Assembly (NCBI GenBank): GCA_936450465.1
Contig: OW388304.1
Span: 37,415,593-37,479,592 of the forward strand
Length of the DNA stretch: 64,000 nucleotides
Source of the DNA: Gibbula magus
Taxonomy: Eukaryota; Mollusca; Gastropoda; Trochida; Trochidae
Direction: 5' to 3'
Made by a program: the position numbers and the translations under genes. This document shows, one piece after another, positions 36,761 through 48,075 of the stretch. Within the stretch, counting starts at the first letter, position 1. The number at the start of each line of letters is the position of its first letter. The notes beneath the pieces were generated by a model, which did not search any database, had not been told where the DNA came from, and saw nothing but the letters and a program-made list of their open reading frames with translations.

Positions 36761-37189
36761 ATATTTTATATATACTGATATACTTTATGTTAAATGGATT
36801 TGCAGTTACAGCATTTTGTTTATGTGGAAATGTAATTTAAATACAAACACGAAATATCCATGTATACTAAATTCTTTATCTGAGATCTTTGAGAATCGTT
36901 CTTCAACTACAGCAGTTTGTTCATCTGGTTCAGTAGAGTATCTTAATTTCATCTGAACAAATCAAAGACTAAATGGACTGTTCAACTTCTGTGACTCACT
37001 TAAGCAGCATACAACATATAAGAACATGAACGGTTTTGGCAGCTCATGATGTATGATAGCCTATCAATCATTGTTGAAATAATCGCCTGAATTGATTGCA
37101 AGGAATCTGAACATTTTCAGAATTGTACGAAAAAAGATTCAATAGTATAGTCTTCTCACACTCGTCTGTATGACAGTTATGGATTAAGC

Positions 37190-37236
37190 ATTATAATTTA
37201 TATTATATATATAATTATATTATAATTTTATTCGGG
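37190..37236. repeat. AT-only palindromic tract
   Basis: About 45 bp of almost pure A/T with 'ttatattatatatataatta' dyad symmetry, at the junction between the two upstream duplication units. It may have helped the rearrangement. Confidence 0.6.
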
Positions 37237-37523
37237 TTGAAGTAAGTTTGAGTAAGGTGATATAACCTAAACCAGCACCTTTTGTAATATGGTACATTTT
37301 AGAACCAAATAAAATATCATGCAAGACTGATCATGCATCTTCAATCAGAAGACTGTATGTAACATCGTCATAGCTCTCTGGCACTGCCACTGAAATCTGA
37401 AATGCTTTGTGATTTCAAAGGGAATATCAATATTTAATATATTGTGACAAGATGGAAACTTAACCGACTGCACCTGTCTAACCTCTGGGTAAGTCTTTGA
37501 ATAGAGTTTCTTAGTATAACGTA

Positions 37524-38092
37524 AACTCACGTGCATACGAAACATCCCCAAATTTTGAAAACAGTATAAAATTAAATATTGATGTCGGAGAAAGTAGAGT
37601 TTGAATGTGTTTGGTAGCCACATGTTTTGTATAGAAGTATTCACAATTTCATATATCAGAGTATGCTTCTTTTATTTGTTCTGTTCAAATACACATGGGG
37701 TGCTAAAATCGGTTTTTAAAGATGTTTTTGGCCCACACTATTTGGTATTTAAGTTTAAAACATTGAAAAAAGTAGACATTTAATAAATTAAAGTTATCCT
37801 CGACATAAATAATTTCTTTGATTTAAATTTGTTAATGCGTCATTACTGTAGGACGTCACAAAACAAGCCACAACTTGCTTTTTGAGGCTTCTATCTCGTC
37901 TAGTTAATGAGATTCCAAAACGACCATTTCTTAAAACTTGTATTTCTCAGAGTTATGAATAGATAATGTTTTGAAAATTCATATTTAGTATTGTTGGGTT
38001 CTGAAGACATGATGTAACGCTGTTTCAGTCGCATTTATCGCCCGTCGATTAAAATATCTTGTATTTTGTATGGGGACGTTTCTTTTGCACGT
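37524..38092. mobile_element. TIR element of about 570 bp in upstream unit 2
   Basis: Left end 'acgtgcatacgaaacatccc' and right end, inverted, 'acgtgcaaaagaaacgtccc' form imperfect inverted repeats. Unit 1 shows the uninterrupted sequence 'gtaacgtagatgttgaaac' at about 33038, consistent with a TA target duplication here. No coding frame. Confidence 0.75.
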
Positions 38093-38336
38093 TAGATGTT
38101 GAAACTTGAAGTCAATAAAACATTCCGTTTCTTGCAATGAATGCACTTGTATACTTGCTTGTTTATCTTCGACATTTCGGACAGTAGTTTATTTTCCTTT
38201 TTTGAAAACACTGACCTTTAGCAATCCAAGTTATTCCTTATAAGCAACTTGGAGAACTATCGATCCAATTTATGTATAGCTGATGGTGCATTGAATAACC
38301 GTTGCTATGTGAGATTATACCTCAATGAGAGATTAA

Positions 38337-38662
38337 AGGGCAGTAGCACGTTTTATGTTAACAATTGTTTTTTCAAATTTCCCATGTATAATGATAGTTT
38401 GTGTCGTTTAAATTTACTTTAGAGGGTAAACATCTTATTACATAAACAATTTATTTGTAGTGGTAATAACACTGTTGCGCATAAAGCGAACACATTTTAT
38501 TATTTCGAATTACAAAAACGATTCCCATGGCTTTACCGAACCATGTACACTAATTTTTTAACTTGATTTTCCGAAGAGAGAAGGGTGCTTTACTATGGCT
38601 GACATTATTTTTCAAATACATTTCATCGACTTATTTCAGCCAAAAAACGTGCTACTGCCCCT
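38337..38662 (+). mobile_element. TTAA MITE family, copy 2
   Basis: 326 bp with inverted ends 'agggcagtagcacgtttt' and 'aacgtgctactgcccct', flanked by TTAA (38333-38336 and 38663-38666). The other unit of the upstream duplication has no insertion at the same place (about 33307-33317), a natural empty site. Confidence 0.92.
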
Positions 38663-38775
38663 TTAAAGCAGGTTATAAAGTGTTTTAAAAATCACTATTT
38701 GAGATGAATTTGCATTTTGTTCTAGTTTAAGTTTGACAGTTCAGTAATGCAACGTTACTTTAGGTATAAATAGAG

Positions 38776-38898
38776 AATCTCACCCAAGTGTCTTCTGATA
38801 TCAAATATATCAACACGAGTTGATTAAAGTTACAAATATTTTTACTTTAATCAACGAGTGTTGATATATTTGATATCAGAAGACACGAGGGTGAGATT
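38776..38898. mobile_element. Near-perfect 123-bp palindrome (foldback element)
   Basis: Arms of about 55 bp ('aatctcaccc' through 'gattaaagt', then inverted 'actttaatcaa' through 'gggtgagatt') with a 13-nt loop and a few mismatches. A solo arm occurs at 34960-35024. Confidence 0.85.
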
Positions 38899-38904
38899 AT
38901 ATTT

Positions 38905-39200
38905 ATCCTTCCTTATATAATCAACATATCTGCAACACAAAACTGCCATTTGAGTACTTCAGCAGTGAGCTCAGTGATGTCATAACATTGTGACGCTATC
39001 AGCATTTTGGCCTCATAGCATTGTTATGTCATCAATTTTGTGACGTCATAACATTGTCAGCAGTGTTCTCAGTGATGTCAACGCCTTGTGATGTCATTAG
39101 CTGATGATGTAATAGGATTGTGACGATTTGATTGTTGCGATATCTACAATGTAGATATTGCTTGTAGATATCGTTTGATCTCACACAAGCGATATCTACT
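38905..39200. repeat. Dyad-rich stretch with CRE-like TGACGTCA motifs
   Basis: Contains a perfect TGACGTCA near 39041, several near-matches (tgatgtca, tgatgtcat), a repeated 'cataacattgt', and nested palindromes around 'gatatctacaatgtagatat' (about 39139-39160). It may be the body of the element whose end is the adjacent palindrome. Confidence 0.5.
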
Positions 39201-39354
39201 GTGGGAGCCAGTTTTGGATGATAAACTATTGTTTCCGAAGGGATACCTACGTTGTGTACTTGTACTATCTGTATTATTAAACATTTATGAGTCATTGGGT
39301 ATTACATGTTTCGGTTAACCTATGCGAGTTCAATTCATGCCGAATGGTCATGTT

Positions 39355-39690
39355 ATGGTCTTCCGATCAGAACGCCCACTCGAAGGTAGTTCAAGTGAAC
39401 AGACTGATGTAACGATACCTTAACACCCAGAGTAGAATTTTAAATATGATACAATGAAGGAATGGTAAACCATCAAGCTGTCGGAACTCTAAAAAATCGC
39501 ATGATACCTACAAATGTACTTCTCACACCGAAGAGTTCCACAAAAGTGTCATGTCTAAGTCACACAATTTCTTCAAATCCGGATAACTGTTAGATAGGGA
39601 TAGGGGTTATCGAAATGTTTTACTTTCTAACGTAAAATTCAATAATAAATGACAAATGTGAGAACTTAGTGCAGATTGCGTGCATTCGAT
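39355..39690. repeat. Inverted counterpart of 34060-34500
   Basis: Reverse-complement match to unit 1, as described there. Which orientation is ancestral cannot be told from this window. Confidence 0.7.
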
Positions 39691-41847
39691 TGTAGGCTGT
39701 CTACATTTAAAACTTATAACTTTTGTGAATGTGATAATATTATCTCTGTTTTGTTCTGTCCAATATGTCCTGCTACATACTAAAGCAGAATGAAGTATTA
39801 GATGACACCATGATGTTGATTGTACTGTCTACGAAACATACTAACAGAAAACACAGAGATGGAATACATTGACTTGTATGCTACATATAAACAATTACTT
39901 ATTTACTCATTTCTCAATATGGTGCTAAACATCAACATAAAGGTAGTTATTTCGACAATTTAGATCATAGACAATCAAGCCTTTTTTCTGAATTAATTTA
40001 ATTGTCAGTACAACATTTTCAGTTTTCAGTGTGGACAACGTTTTACGAAGAGTGTTCATAAGGTCTTTGGTTTTTAAATAAATCGATAACAATGGTATCC
40101 ACAATGAGGAAAACATGAGTTTGTAGTTACATTACTAAGAGTGGAATCATTTGTACATTTTACAAACATTATATAAGCATATCAGTATGACGAAGAGGTT
40201 TAATTGTGATTGAAGTTACAGATTTATAACAACTGTTTTGATGAGTGACCGGTTTAGATAATACACGCTTTTAGAAAATTGAATTAGTTCCACTGGAGAA
40301 AACAGTCAGTGAAAACAATTTAAACGATGTTGCCAGCCATCACCAGGCAGTCAGTTGGAAAATGTTCCAATTATAGCAGGGTCAGATAAATGACCATGAG
40401 CACATTCAGGAGAATACATCACTCTCAGTGTGCATACATGACATCTTTCTCCTAAACTTGTCGAATATAGCTTCCTGATTGCTAAATTAATGTCATAATT
40501 TGTAAGATTTGTTGTTATTAATATGGTCTTATTGACATGAGTCAATATCATATATTGAAATTGCATTATATTGTATTCAACCCATTTTACAAGATAAAAT
40601 AGTTCTGAATTGTTTCAGAAAGTTCTGTTTCTATATCTTAATTATCCAAGATGCTGGTAATCATTGAAATAATCTAATTTCCATTGTAAAATGTTTGTGT
40701 CCGTGAGAAAAACTTTGGAAAATAAAATATAAATACAAACTCAAAATATCAATGTATACACAATTATTCATCTGAGATGTTTGTGAAGTGTTGATTGCTT
40801 ATAAAGTTGTATCAGGGTAACAATGACGTATCTCGTATTTAAATCTTGTGTCGATTGCTGTCTCTCGCGTGTAAGGATCTCTGTAATTCGTGTCATTTAT
40901 ATTCTCATTTCACAACAACAAACATCACATTATTACATCTAATAATATCAGTAGATAACATAGAATCCCACGTTTACTATGTGATTATATGACGAAAATC
41001 AAGTTAACTATTTTTCACTAACAGGTACACTTATATGATTAATTAATGATCATTATAAATGTAACCATGTATATAAAATATCTACATTGCATTGATTATG
41101 TATCTGACTGCAAAAAAGAGAAAAGAGAGCAAAATGTTTTAGTGGACAGCATTGTAAAAACCGGTTATTCTTGCAGATACTCAGTTAATTGTTTGAGCGA
41201 ATTGAACTTATGGATTAAAATACAATGTCATTTCAATAGTAAATTATTCTAAATATGCTTTGGGATAATTTGTTGGATTTAGCCTAATACAACTCCATTC
41301 TGCTAATGAAACATTATCACTCAAAACCTGCACATTAGGAAACCTTTATTCAGTATCGAATATCTATAAAACAAAATAGATACTTTAATTTTATGTATTC
41401 AAACATTGCATTTATTTCAATGTGTAAATATAGAGGTACTCACATAGTGATTATATACAACTACAACAGTGTGTTCACTAAGTTCGGTATGTAATGTAGG
41501 GTATCTTAATTTTATCTTAACAGATCCGAGACTTAATGGTCTGTTCAATGTCTCACTTAAGGTGAAATCAGGTGAGAAGGTGATCAGACTTCTTTGGTGT
41601 ATAAGTTTCATTAATGATAATAGTTCATATCTTTTCTTCCATGAAACTCTTTACTTTCATCTTTTAGATGCAACGATAGACTATCAATCATTGTTCAAAT
41701 AAGTGCCTGAATTGCAAGGAATCTGGAAAGTTTCAGAAGTGTACGAACGTATGACTGAGTACCCAAACGCAATCGTTTGATCTTCTCACACTCTTCTTTC
41801 CGTCTCATGTCTCATCTGCAAAATCTCACATTTTAATGTCGTTTGAA

Positions 41848-43892
41848 AGGGACAGTAGCCCGTTTTTTCGCTCAAATAAGTGGATGAAATGTATTTGAAA
41901 AATAATGTCACCAATAGTAAAACACCCTTCTCTCTTCAAAACAATCATGTTAAGATAAGAGTGTACATGGTTTCGTAAAGCCATGGGAATCATTTTATCA
42001 TTGGATATAATCAAATGTGTTCAAAATAAAATGGCCTCCATGCAATTTTTGCTTTATACGCAGCACTGTTATTACCACTGCAGATGGTTGGTTTGGGTAA
42101 TAAGATACTGTACCCTCTAAAGGCCCCTTTACACAGAGCAGCATCCTTCGTACGACCATTGAGCGACCAAAAAAATGGACAGGACGCTCAATATTTCGCG
42201 AAATCCCGTTTCTGTGTAAATGCTCCTGCGATCTTCGTGCATCCTTTGTACGACCTAAAATGCAAATAACGGTAATTTCCATGACGATCTTTGAACGACC
42301 TGCACGTTTACGGAGCCTCCACACTGCCTTCGCTCGGTGTTCACTGTGCAACCCTAACAACATTACAGCATCAAGGGCGATCCCCGTACAACCCGTCAGC
42401 CACCTCTGTGCCTCCTCTGTCCTTCTTCCGTGCCTTCGCTGTGCCTCCATTCACGACTATGGCGACAGTTGGCCGACCATGCAGCAACACTTCTGCCTCC
42501 TCTGCGATACCTGAACAATGCTTCAGTGATCCCTGGGAGCAGTCGGCAACCTGGATAGACTAGGGTCTATAATAAGCTGCATTAGTCTCAATAGTTTCAG
42601 TCCCATTCCAACAGTTAAAAACAACCAACCAATCAGATTCTGCAGCTGCAATGAATATAAATAAAATTGGTTTTTTTACAGAAGAATATGATAAAAAAAA
42701 AAAAAACTAAAAAAGTAAATATACAAAAATACATGAAATTATTAAATCCACTGGTAAACATACGAATGAAACAGGGCTTCATCATCCAAACGGGTTACAT
42801 TTAACTTTATGAAACATTATCTGTTCCTACTTCTGAAAATCATGTTGTAAAAACTAATCTCTTTTTAAAATCTTCTTAACGGGGAGATAAAAAAGTAAAA
42901 AGAGAGTAAAAAGGGGATTTTTGGCTTGTTTTACAATGTCATATTTTCGGTATTTCGTAATTTGTAAAGAAAATTACCCAACATTCTGGACAAAAAAAAG
43001 CTATTCCAACACCCGTATTTGTTTGAATAAAGATCATGATAAAAGTATTAAACCCGAATGAATGAAATTGTGCATACTTCTTTACAAAACTTGTTATTAT
43101 CAAAGACATTTAAACTCGACTCTTTCCGACAGCAGCATTCCGTTGTTATAGTTAAATATGTGATGGCGTTTCTTTACAAGTTTATACATCTTTATTTGCT
43201 TGACTTTTCTGTTATCTTGCTCCTTTTTGGTGCCATAGTCTTATCAAAGATTTGCCAACAGAAACAAGGAAACATGTGAGAATCGATCATCTATTTTTTG
43301 GAGAATTTACGAGGACGCTCACAGAAGGCTGAGTGAATGCAGAAAGAAGGCACAACACTCGTCATGGTCGCACAAAGGTTGTCGTGGTCGCTGCATGAAG
43401 GCAAGAACAGTCGTGATATAAACGGCTCTGAATGCACAGAGCACGCAGTAGGAAGGCACAAGGGAGGCAGAGGCATCGCCCAACGTTAGCGAATTTCTTA
43501 CATGGCGATCATTGAGCGTCCTTTGCGACCTTAGAACGTCCATTGTACGACCTTTCTGCATCATGGGAGCGACCCTTGAGCGACCAGAATCGTCGGCGAC
43601 CACTCTGCGGAAGTTTTGAGCATGTTCAAAATTTGTTGTCGTCCTCCGCGTTCTTGGCGATCAAGCGATGTCTCAACATCCCTTGTGCCACCTCCTCACG
43701 ACCTTAGCAACCATTCTGACTCCCTTGAGCGTCCAACGGCGATCTGTTATGTGTTTTGGTCGCACAGAGGACGCACACCGGTCTTTATGTCTGTGTAAAG
43801 GGGCCTTAATGTTAATATAAATGACATAAACTATCATTATAATTGGAACATTTGAGCAAATAAAAAATTGCCAAAAACGTGCTACTGCTCCT
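41848..43892 (-). mobile_element. TTAA MITE family, copy 3, split by a nested element
   Basis: The two halves 41848-42120 and 43810-43892 sum to 356 bp, matching the 354-bp intact copy at 52414-52767. Ends 'agggacagtagcccg' and 'acgtgctactgctcct'. TTAA remains on the right, and the left flank reads TTGA. Interrupted by the Harbinger-type element at 42121-43806. Confidence 0.92.
42121..43806. mobile_element. PIF/Harbinger-type non-autonomous DNA transposon (1686 bp)
   Basis: Terminal inverted repeats 'aggcccctttacacaga' at both ends, flanked by the 3-bp target duplication TAA (42118-42120 and 43807-43809), as expected for PIF/Harbinger. Both subterminal regions are GC-rich and full of a recurring motif close to 'tgagcgaccn' or 'tngtacgacc', which could be transposase-binding sites. 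No transposase frame; open frames inside are by-products of the GC-rich repeats. Confidence 0.87.
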
Positions 43893-44140
43893 TTAACCTC
43901 TATCTGTCTCAATCTATTTTCATCATAGACTTTGTTAACAGTCCTGTTTACCACGAGATGTTAATACTTCTCCTATTAATTCTCCATTATATACACGTTA
44001 TATACGCATGTACGTGTTGAAAGATAAAAGTTGGCAATCTCAAAATTAATGTCCAACACAATTTATGAAGTTATGCTCCAGGAACGTTCACTGGCACTGC
44101 GATGTGGTCATTTGTAGTTTATCGCCGCTTTCAAGAGAAT

Positions 44141-44200
44141 TTCACGTATATCACGAGGATTTCACGTATAACACGAGGATTTCACGTATATCACGACTGT
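44141..44200 (+). repeat. Three tandem 20-bp repeats
   Basis: 'ttcacgtatatcacgaggat' at 44141, repeated at 44161 (one change) and 44181 (changed at its end). Confidence 0.85.
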
Positions 44201-44390
44201 TTGCATTAATGCCGGGAGAATCTAGTACAGATAGGTAAATCGAAAATCAAACCCTCTTTTCTGACAACATGATTAAATATTCCCTACTTCACGTCCATTT
44301 TAAGACGGCCAATGGGCATCGTTAATTGTCTGATTTTGTCTGTCTGAACCTTAATTGATTTAGATCAACAGTGTGTCGTGAGAAACATTA

Positions 44391-44790
44391 AAAATAGAGC
44401 CATGGGCTCTGTAGCTCATCAGGAATTCCTTGATTTGTTATCTAAGGTGAACATCTACGTTATGTTGATAATATATTGTTAAAAAAGCAAATTTAATAAG
44501 TTTAGGTCTAAGAGCTGAAAAATTGTGTGCAGACTATTTGGCCAATTTGAATTCTGATTTGTAGATTTCGTGACCCCGTGACCCCAAATATGGTCACAGG
44601 GGTCACAACATTAGAACCCTATTTTCATCTTCTTCTCCAGTACAAGGTCAAACAATCTGAAATGTTGTGAAAAGGCTCCTTGGCCAAAGGAGATTCTAAA
44701 TTATAGATTTGGCATATGTATTAATTGAGATAACCTGAGATTGTTATTCAATAATTTCCTGATGAGCTATAGAGCCCATGGTTCTATTTT
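44391..44790. mobile_element. Foldback MITE of 400 bp
   Basis: Ends 'aaaatagagccatgggctct' and inverted 'aaaatagaaccatgggctct' pair over about 60 bp with mismatches. A GTGACCCC/GGGGTCAC dyad sits in the middle (44570-44606). No certain target duplication. A related single end is at about 47165-47203. Confidence 0.75.
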
Positions 44791-45152
44791 GGAAGAATGT
44801 ACGTTCAGCTTGCGTCATTCCAATTTTCATTTATTTTGATTATAGTTTTGAACGTTTTTAATCAACAGGTGTTTCTATAGACTCAATTTTAGTTTTCCAA
44901 ATGATGTTTTTGTACAATAGGTAAGCTTGCAATCAACCATTAAGCAATTTCGCTCTATTCCTGTGACCTAAAGAACTAAAGGGCAGCCACGATTAGTTTG
45001 AATTAAATCGCCAAGCTCAAGACTCAAGAACGTCTTGTTGCCTCTGGCTATTTGATTTATGTGTCTGGGAAGTTATTTACTTTTGATGATATATTGTATT
45101 AACTAGTTTTCTTAATGCTGCTGGGTATTTTGGAAACAACAACAAAAATACA

Positions 45153-45390
45153 ACAGACGTTTATCTCATATCAGAAGAAATTCTTTGAAATACATCAGAC
45201 AAGATGAACTGCAGGTTCGCTGATGGAAGAACATGTTTGATTTAAATCTTACTTTTAATAAATTCAAATTCATATGGTTTTTTGTTTACCTTACATATTC
45301 ACAGAAATATTGTCTCGTACATCTGTTAAAAAATAAAACCAAGCGATCTTGTGAACTTACCATTAACTGCATTCAAAATGATTGATGAAT
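45153..45390 (+). repeat. Left direct repeat flanking the LINE (238 bp)
   Basis: Begins 'acagacgtttatctc' and ends 'gattgatgaat'. It matches 46792-47024 over its whole length except for small indels (an 8-bp 'ggttcgct' segment here) and a few substitutions. Confidence 0.9.
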
Positions 45391-46791
45391 CATTGATGAG
45401 ATAGATAGATATGCTTTATTTCCTCCAGCATTTGAAGATTGCATTACAAAATACAGGAATGTTATCTACAGAACATTTCACATGTTAAACACAGCGTATA
45501 TTTATAGTAAGTTTCTCCATTTTCTCACTGACGAGCTAACAATTAACATTATATCCTTCCAAGTGGCATATGTTATCACGTCTTCACAGAAGACAGGTAT
45601 ACTTCCCAATAAGAAAGATAGAGGAATCTCTTCTTCATCATTCCATAACATGACAGACATTTCAACATTTCAATGATATTGTTAAAAAGCACCTCCCTAC
45701 CATTACAGTTGATTTTACAATAAAGTATGACATGTTTGATGATATCGTGGGCAACAGTGCCGCACACACATTCTCTGGAATGCAATGAGTGTGCGCCTAC
45801 ACGTAGAAGTGTGGCAATGTAAAAAAAACTTATGCTTATAGTCTTCAGCTAATTTCCACAGGCGGTGGTCTGTACATGATCTGATGGACATGTAACGTGA
45901 TAAAGAGAGTCTAGATTGGAGCTCATTAATTATCTCCTCATTATCTGCAGCTTTGGTCCTACGTTTTACAATATCAGACCATTGATGTTTTGGCATAAGC
46001 TGAGATGTACATATATATGTACATGTATCTATCTCGCCATACAGATCATATTTGTGAGTAAGATTAAGCATATGGAATATGGGGGACTTGGTGCCCCATT
46101 TGCATGTTTGAGTCAGCGATAAATTGCTTTTGTATTGCCCAATCCTTGTAAAGAAAAGATGCTTGAAGATAAAATTTGGGCATGCATTACATAGTTTGCC
46201 TAAAAAGACAAGGGTTTGTTGTTTTATATGTTTTTCAATGGAGAAAAGGCCAAGTGTGTCTTTAACAATAACATTGGGGGTGGTTTTTGAAAAAACATGT
46301 ATTTTCTTGCAGAAGTATCGCTGACTCATTTCTAGCATATCATACTTTTTTAGGGATAATTTCCCCCATACATGACATCCATACAGACCACAAGGTAAAA
46401 TTACTCTTCTCCATATTCTTACAACCGCTAAAGGGTTAAGGCCGCCAAAGTGTAGTCCGAACTCGTGATTAACATTGTACAAACGTCTAACTTTATCACA
46501 TGCTCTTTGAGTACGCTCAAGACTGGATTTAGCTGTTGATAATAATACACCAGCATAAACAATATATTATTTGACTGGAAGTTGTGCATTACCTAGATAT
46601 AATTCAGGGTTTACATGATGTTTCGATGCACATACAAATGATAAAACTGCACTTTTACCTGCATTGTATCTAAGCTGCCATTTGTTAACATAACACTCAG
46701 TTATGGAGCAAATTCTGTTGGTCAGATGGGCTACTAGTAAGTAAACTTGTATCATCTGCTAGAAGAATACTGGGACAGTTCTCCAGGGAAG
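45391..46791 (-). mobile_element. 5'-truncated non-LTR retrotransposon (LINE)
   Basis: Minus-strand reading begins just before the reverse-transcriptase catalytic 'LADD' (about 46760) and continues through 'KWQLRYNAGKSAV', 'AKSSLERTQRACDKVRR' and 'GLYGCHVWGKLS' into a C-terminal CCHC-like 'CVCGTVAHDIIKHVILYC' (about 45720-45775). It is broken by a frameshift near 46735, a TAA at 46569-46567 and a frameshift near 45785. The 3' end has AATAAA and a short TATC repeat (45398-45420). Probably CR1/jockey-like, but I cannot fix the clade. Confidence 0.88.
45715..46482 (-). pseudogene. LINE reverse transcriptase C-terminal fragment
   Basis: Longest open frame in the window (255 codons). It encodes the connection region after the RT thumb, with 'VVRIWRRVILPCGLYGCHVW' and 'MSQRYFCKKIHVF'. 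The last about 25 codons are out of frame; the true C-terminus continues in the frame at 45785-45576. It is part of the truncated element above and is not a host gene. Confidence 0.85.
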
Positions 46792-47024
46792 ACAGACGTT
46801 TATCTCATATCAGAAGAAATTCTTTGAAATACACCAGACAAGATGAACTGCAGATGGAAGAACATGTTTGATTTAAATCTTACTTTTAATTAATTCAAAT
46901 TCATATGGTTTTTTTTTACCTTACATATTCACATAAATTTTGTCTCGTACATCTGTTAAAAAATAAAACGAAGCGATCTTGTGAACTTTCGTACCATTAA
47001 CTGCATTCAAAATGATTGATGAAT
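46792..47024 (+). repeat. Right direct repeat flanking the LINE (233 bp)
   Basis: Counterpart of 45153-45390. Its left edge is exactly where the LINE's truncated 5' end stops. Its right edge, followed by non-repeated sequence, corresponds to where the LINE's 3' end begins. Confidence 0.9.
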
Positions 47025-47164
47025 AATTTATGTAATTTTATAGAAATTGATTTAGCCAAGATGCAATATCAACATAATAAAAAGGTTCAAAATGTATGCT
47101 TTATCTCATTTGAGAGGAAACTTTACCTTAAAAGACAAGCGCTAAGATTCAAATCCGATATAAC

Positions 47165-47203
47165 TTTATGAGCGATAGAGCCGATGGCTCTAATTTTATG
47201 TGG
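47165..47203 (+). mobile_element. Solo end of the 44391-44790 foldback family
   Basis: 'atgagcgatagagccgatgg' then 'ctctaatttta' resembles the right inverted repeat at about 44761-44790. The rest of the element is not visible. Confidence 0.5.
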
Positions 47204-47744
47204 TTCTTTAAATGTATTGCGAAATTAATATTTTCTTTAACTAATTATTGCACATGGCTAGAATGTATTTCAGGGTCTCACTACCTGTAAAAGTATAGGA
47301 TCCTTTCCAAGAGATGATGTTTGAAAGTCTTTAGACAAGTTATGTCAATCTCAGGTCTCAGATTATTATCTAATTTCATATGTCAAGCTTAGACGAAAAC
47401 TATAGATTTTAAGTTTAGATATTTTCGAAATGCATTAATGTTTATGATAAGTTGAACATGGAAGAAAGCATCAGCTAGTAGATTTGAAATTGAAATGTAA
47501 TATCTTCCAATAAGACTTGTAATTATATACTGTAATACTATAATGATAATGATAATCAAAAGCAGCTAATATCTAACCAACCTTCTTTAAGCTCATTTGT
47601 TGTTTTTTTTTATCCATTAAGGTAATGATAAATATAGTATACCGGTGTCAGTGTCTAAGCAACGGCTTTCTCATAAAGTCGTGAGAGCGCGTGATTGTAA
47701 ATGAGATCCAAAGAGCCGCAATTCAGTGTTACAGTTCTCTACAT

Positions 47745-47830
47745 TAAAGTTCGGGGCCTCTGGAGGGATTCGAACCCCGGACCTTTTGGCCCAAAGGCAA
47801 CACCCTTTACTTCACAGGTGTCTTTAATTA
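47745..47830 (-). mobile_element. tRNA-like SINE fragment
   Basis: The minus strand carries a B-box 'ggttcgaatcc' within 'tccggggttcgaatccctcc', a good T-arm. The A-box and acceptor stem are not recognisable, so this is a SINE head or tRNA-derived fragment. It is not a functional tRNA. Confidence 0.55.
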
Positions 47831-48075
47831 TCTATGAAAAAGCTTTGGAATTATGACGTTTATGAACATTACCCATTGAAATATAATAATTTAGTGCGTT
47901 ACGTAAACGGATGGCCTGTCCTTGACGGAACGAGTCATCTAGTGCTAATAGCATTGAGTTATGGAAGAAAAGTTCTGTTCCACATTGAGGGTCTTATCCT
48001 AAAGCTAGTGATTTAATATTAATTACAATCATCATCAAACTTCTAAATCATGCATAATGATATTTGAATCTTTAA

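Larger units (their letters stand above)
32867..37170 (+). repeat. Tandem duplication of the FReD upstream region, unit 1
   Basis: Begins at 'aatcagaaggctgt', about 100 bp upstream of the first FReD codon, and is matched in order by 37343-41800. Anchors: 32940-33060 with 37415-37530, 33080-33360 with 38100-38710, 35400-35640 with 39715-39930, 35930-36100 with 40230-40420, and 36930-37170 with 41510-41800. It contains no gene I can recognise. Confidence 0.88.
37343..41800 (+). repeat. Tandem duplication of the FReD upstream region, unit 2
   Basis: Second unit, expanded by a TIR element (37524-38092), a TTAA MITE (38337-38662) and a hairpin element region (38776-39200). Divergence from unit 1 is clearly higher than between copies A and B, so this duplication looks older. 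No FReD exon was copied with it. Confidence 0.88.

Noticed and set aside
41998..42450. 150-codon minus-strand frame as a gene
   Set aside because: It runs across the junction between the TTAA MITE and the nested Harbinger-type element, so no ancestral gene could have had this frame.
45715..46482. 255-codon open frame as a host gene
   Set aside because: Its content is the C-terminal part of a LINE reverse transcriptase. The element is truncated, frameshifted and carries a stop.
47750..47815. A functional tRNA gene
   Set aside because: Only the T-arm/B-box is convincing. No acceptor stem or D-arm can be drawn.
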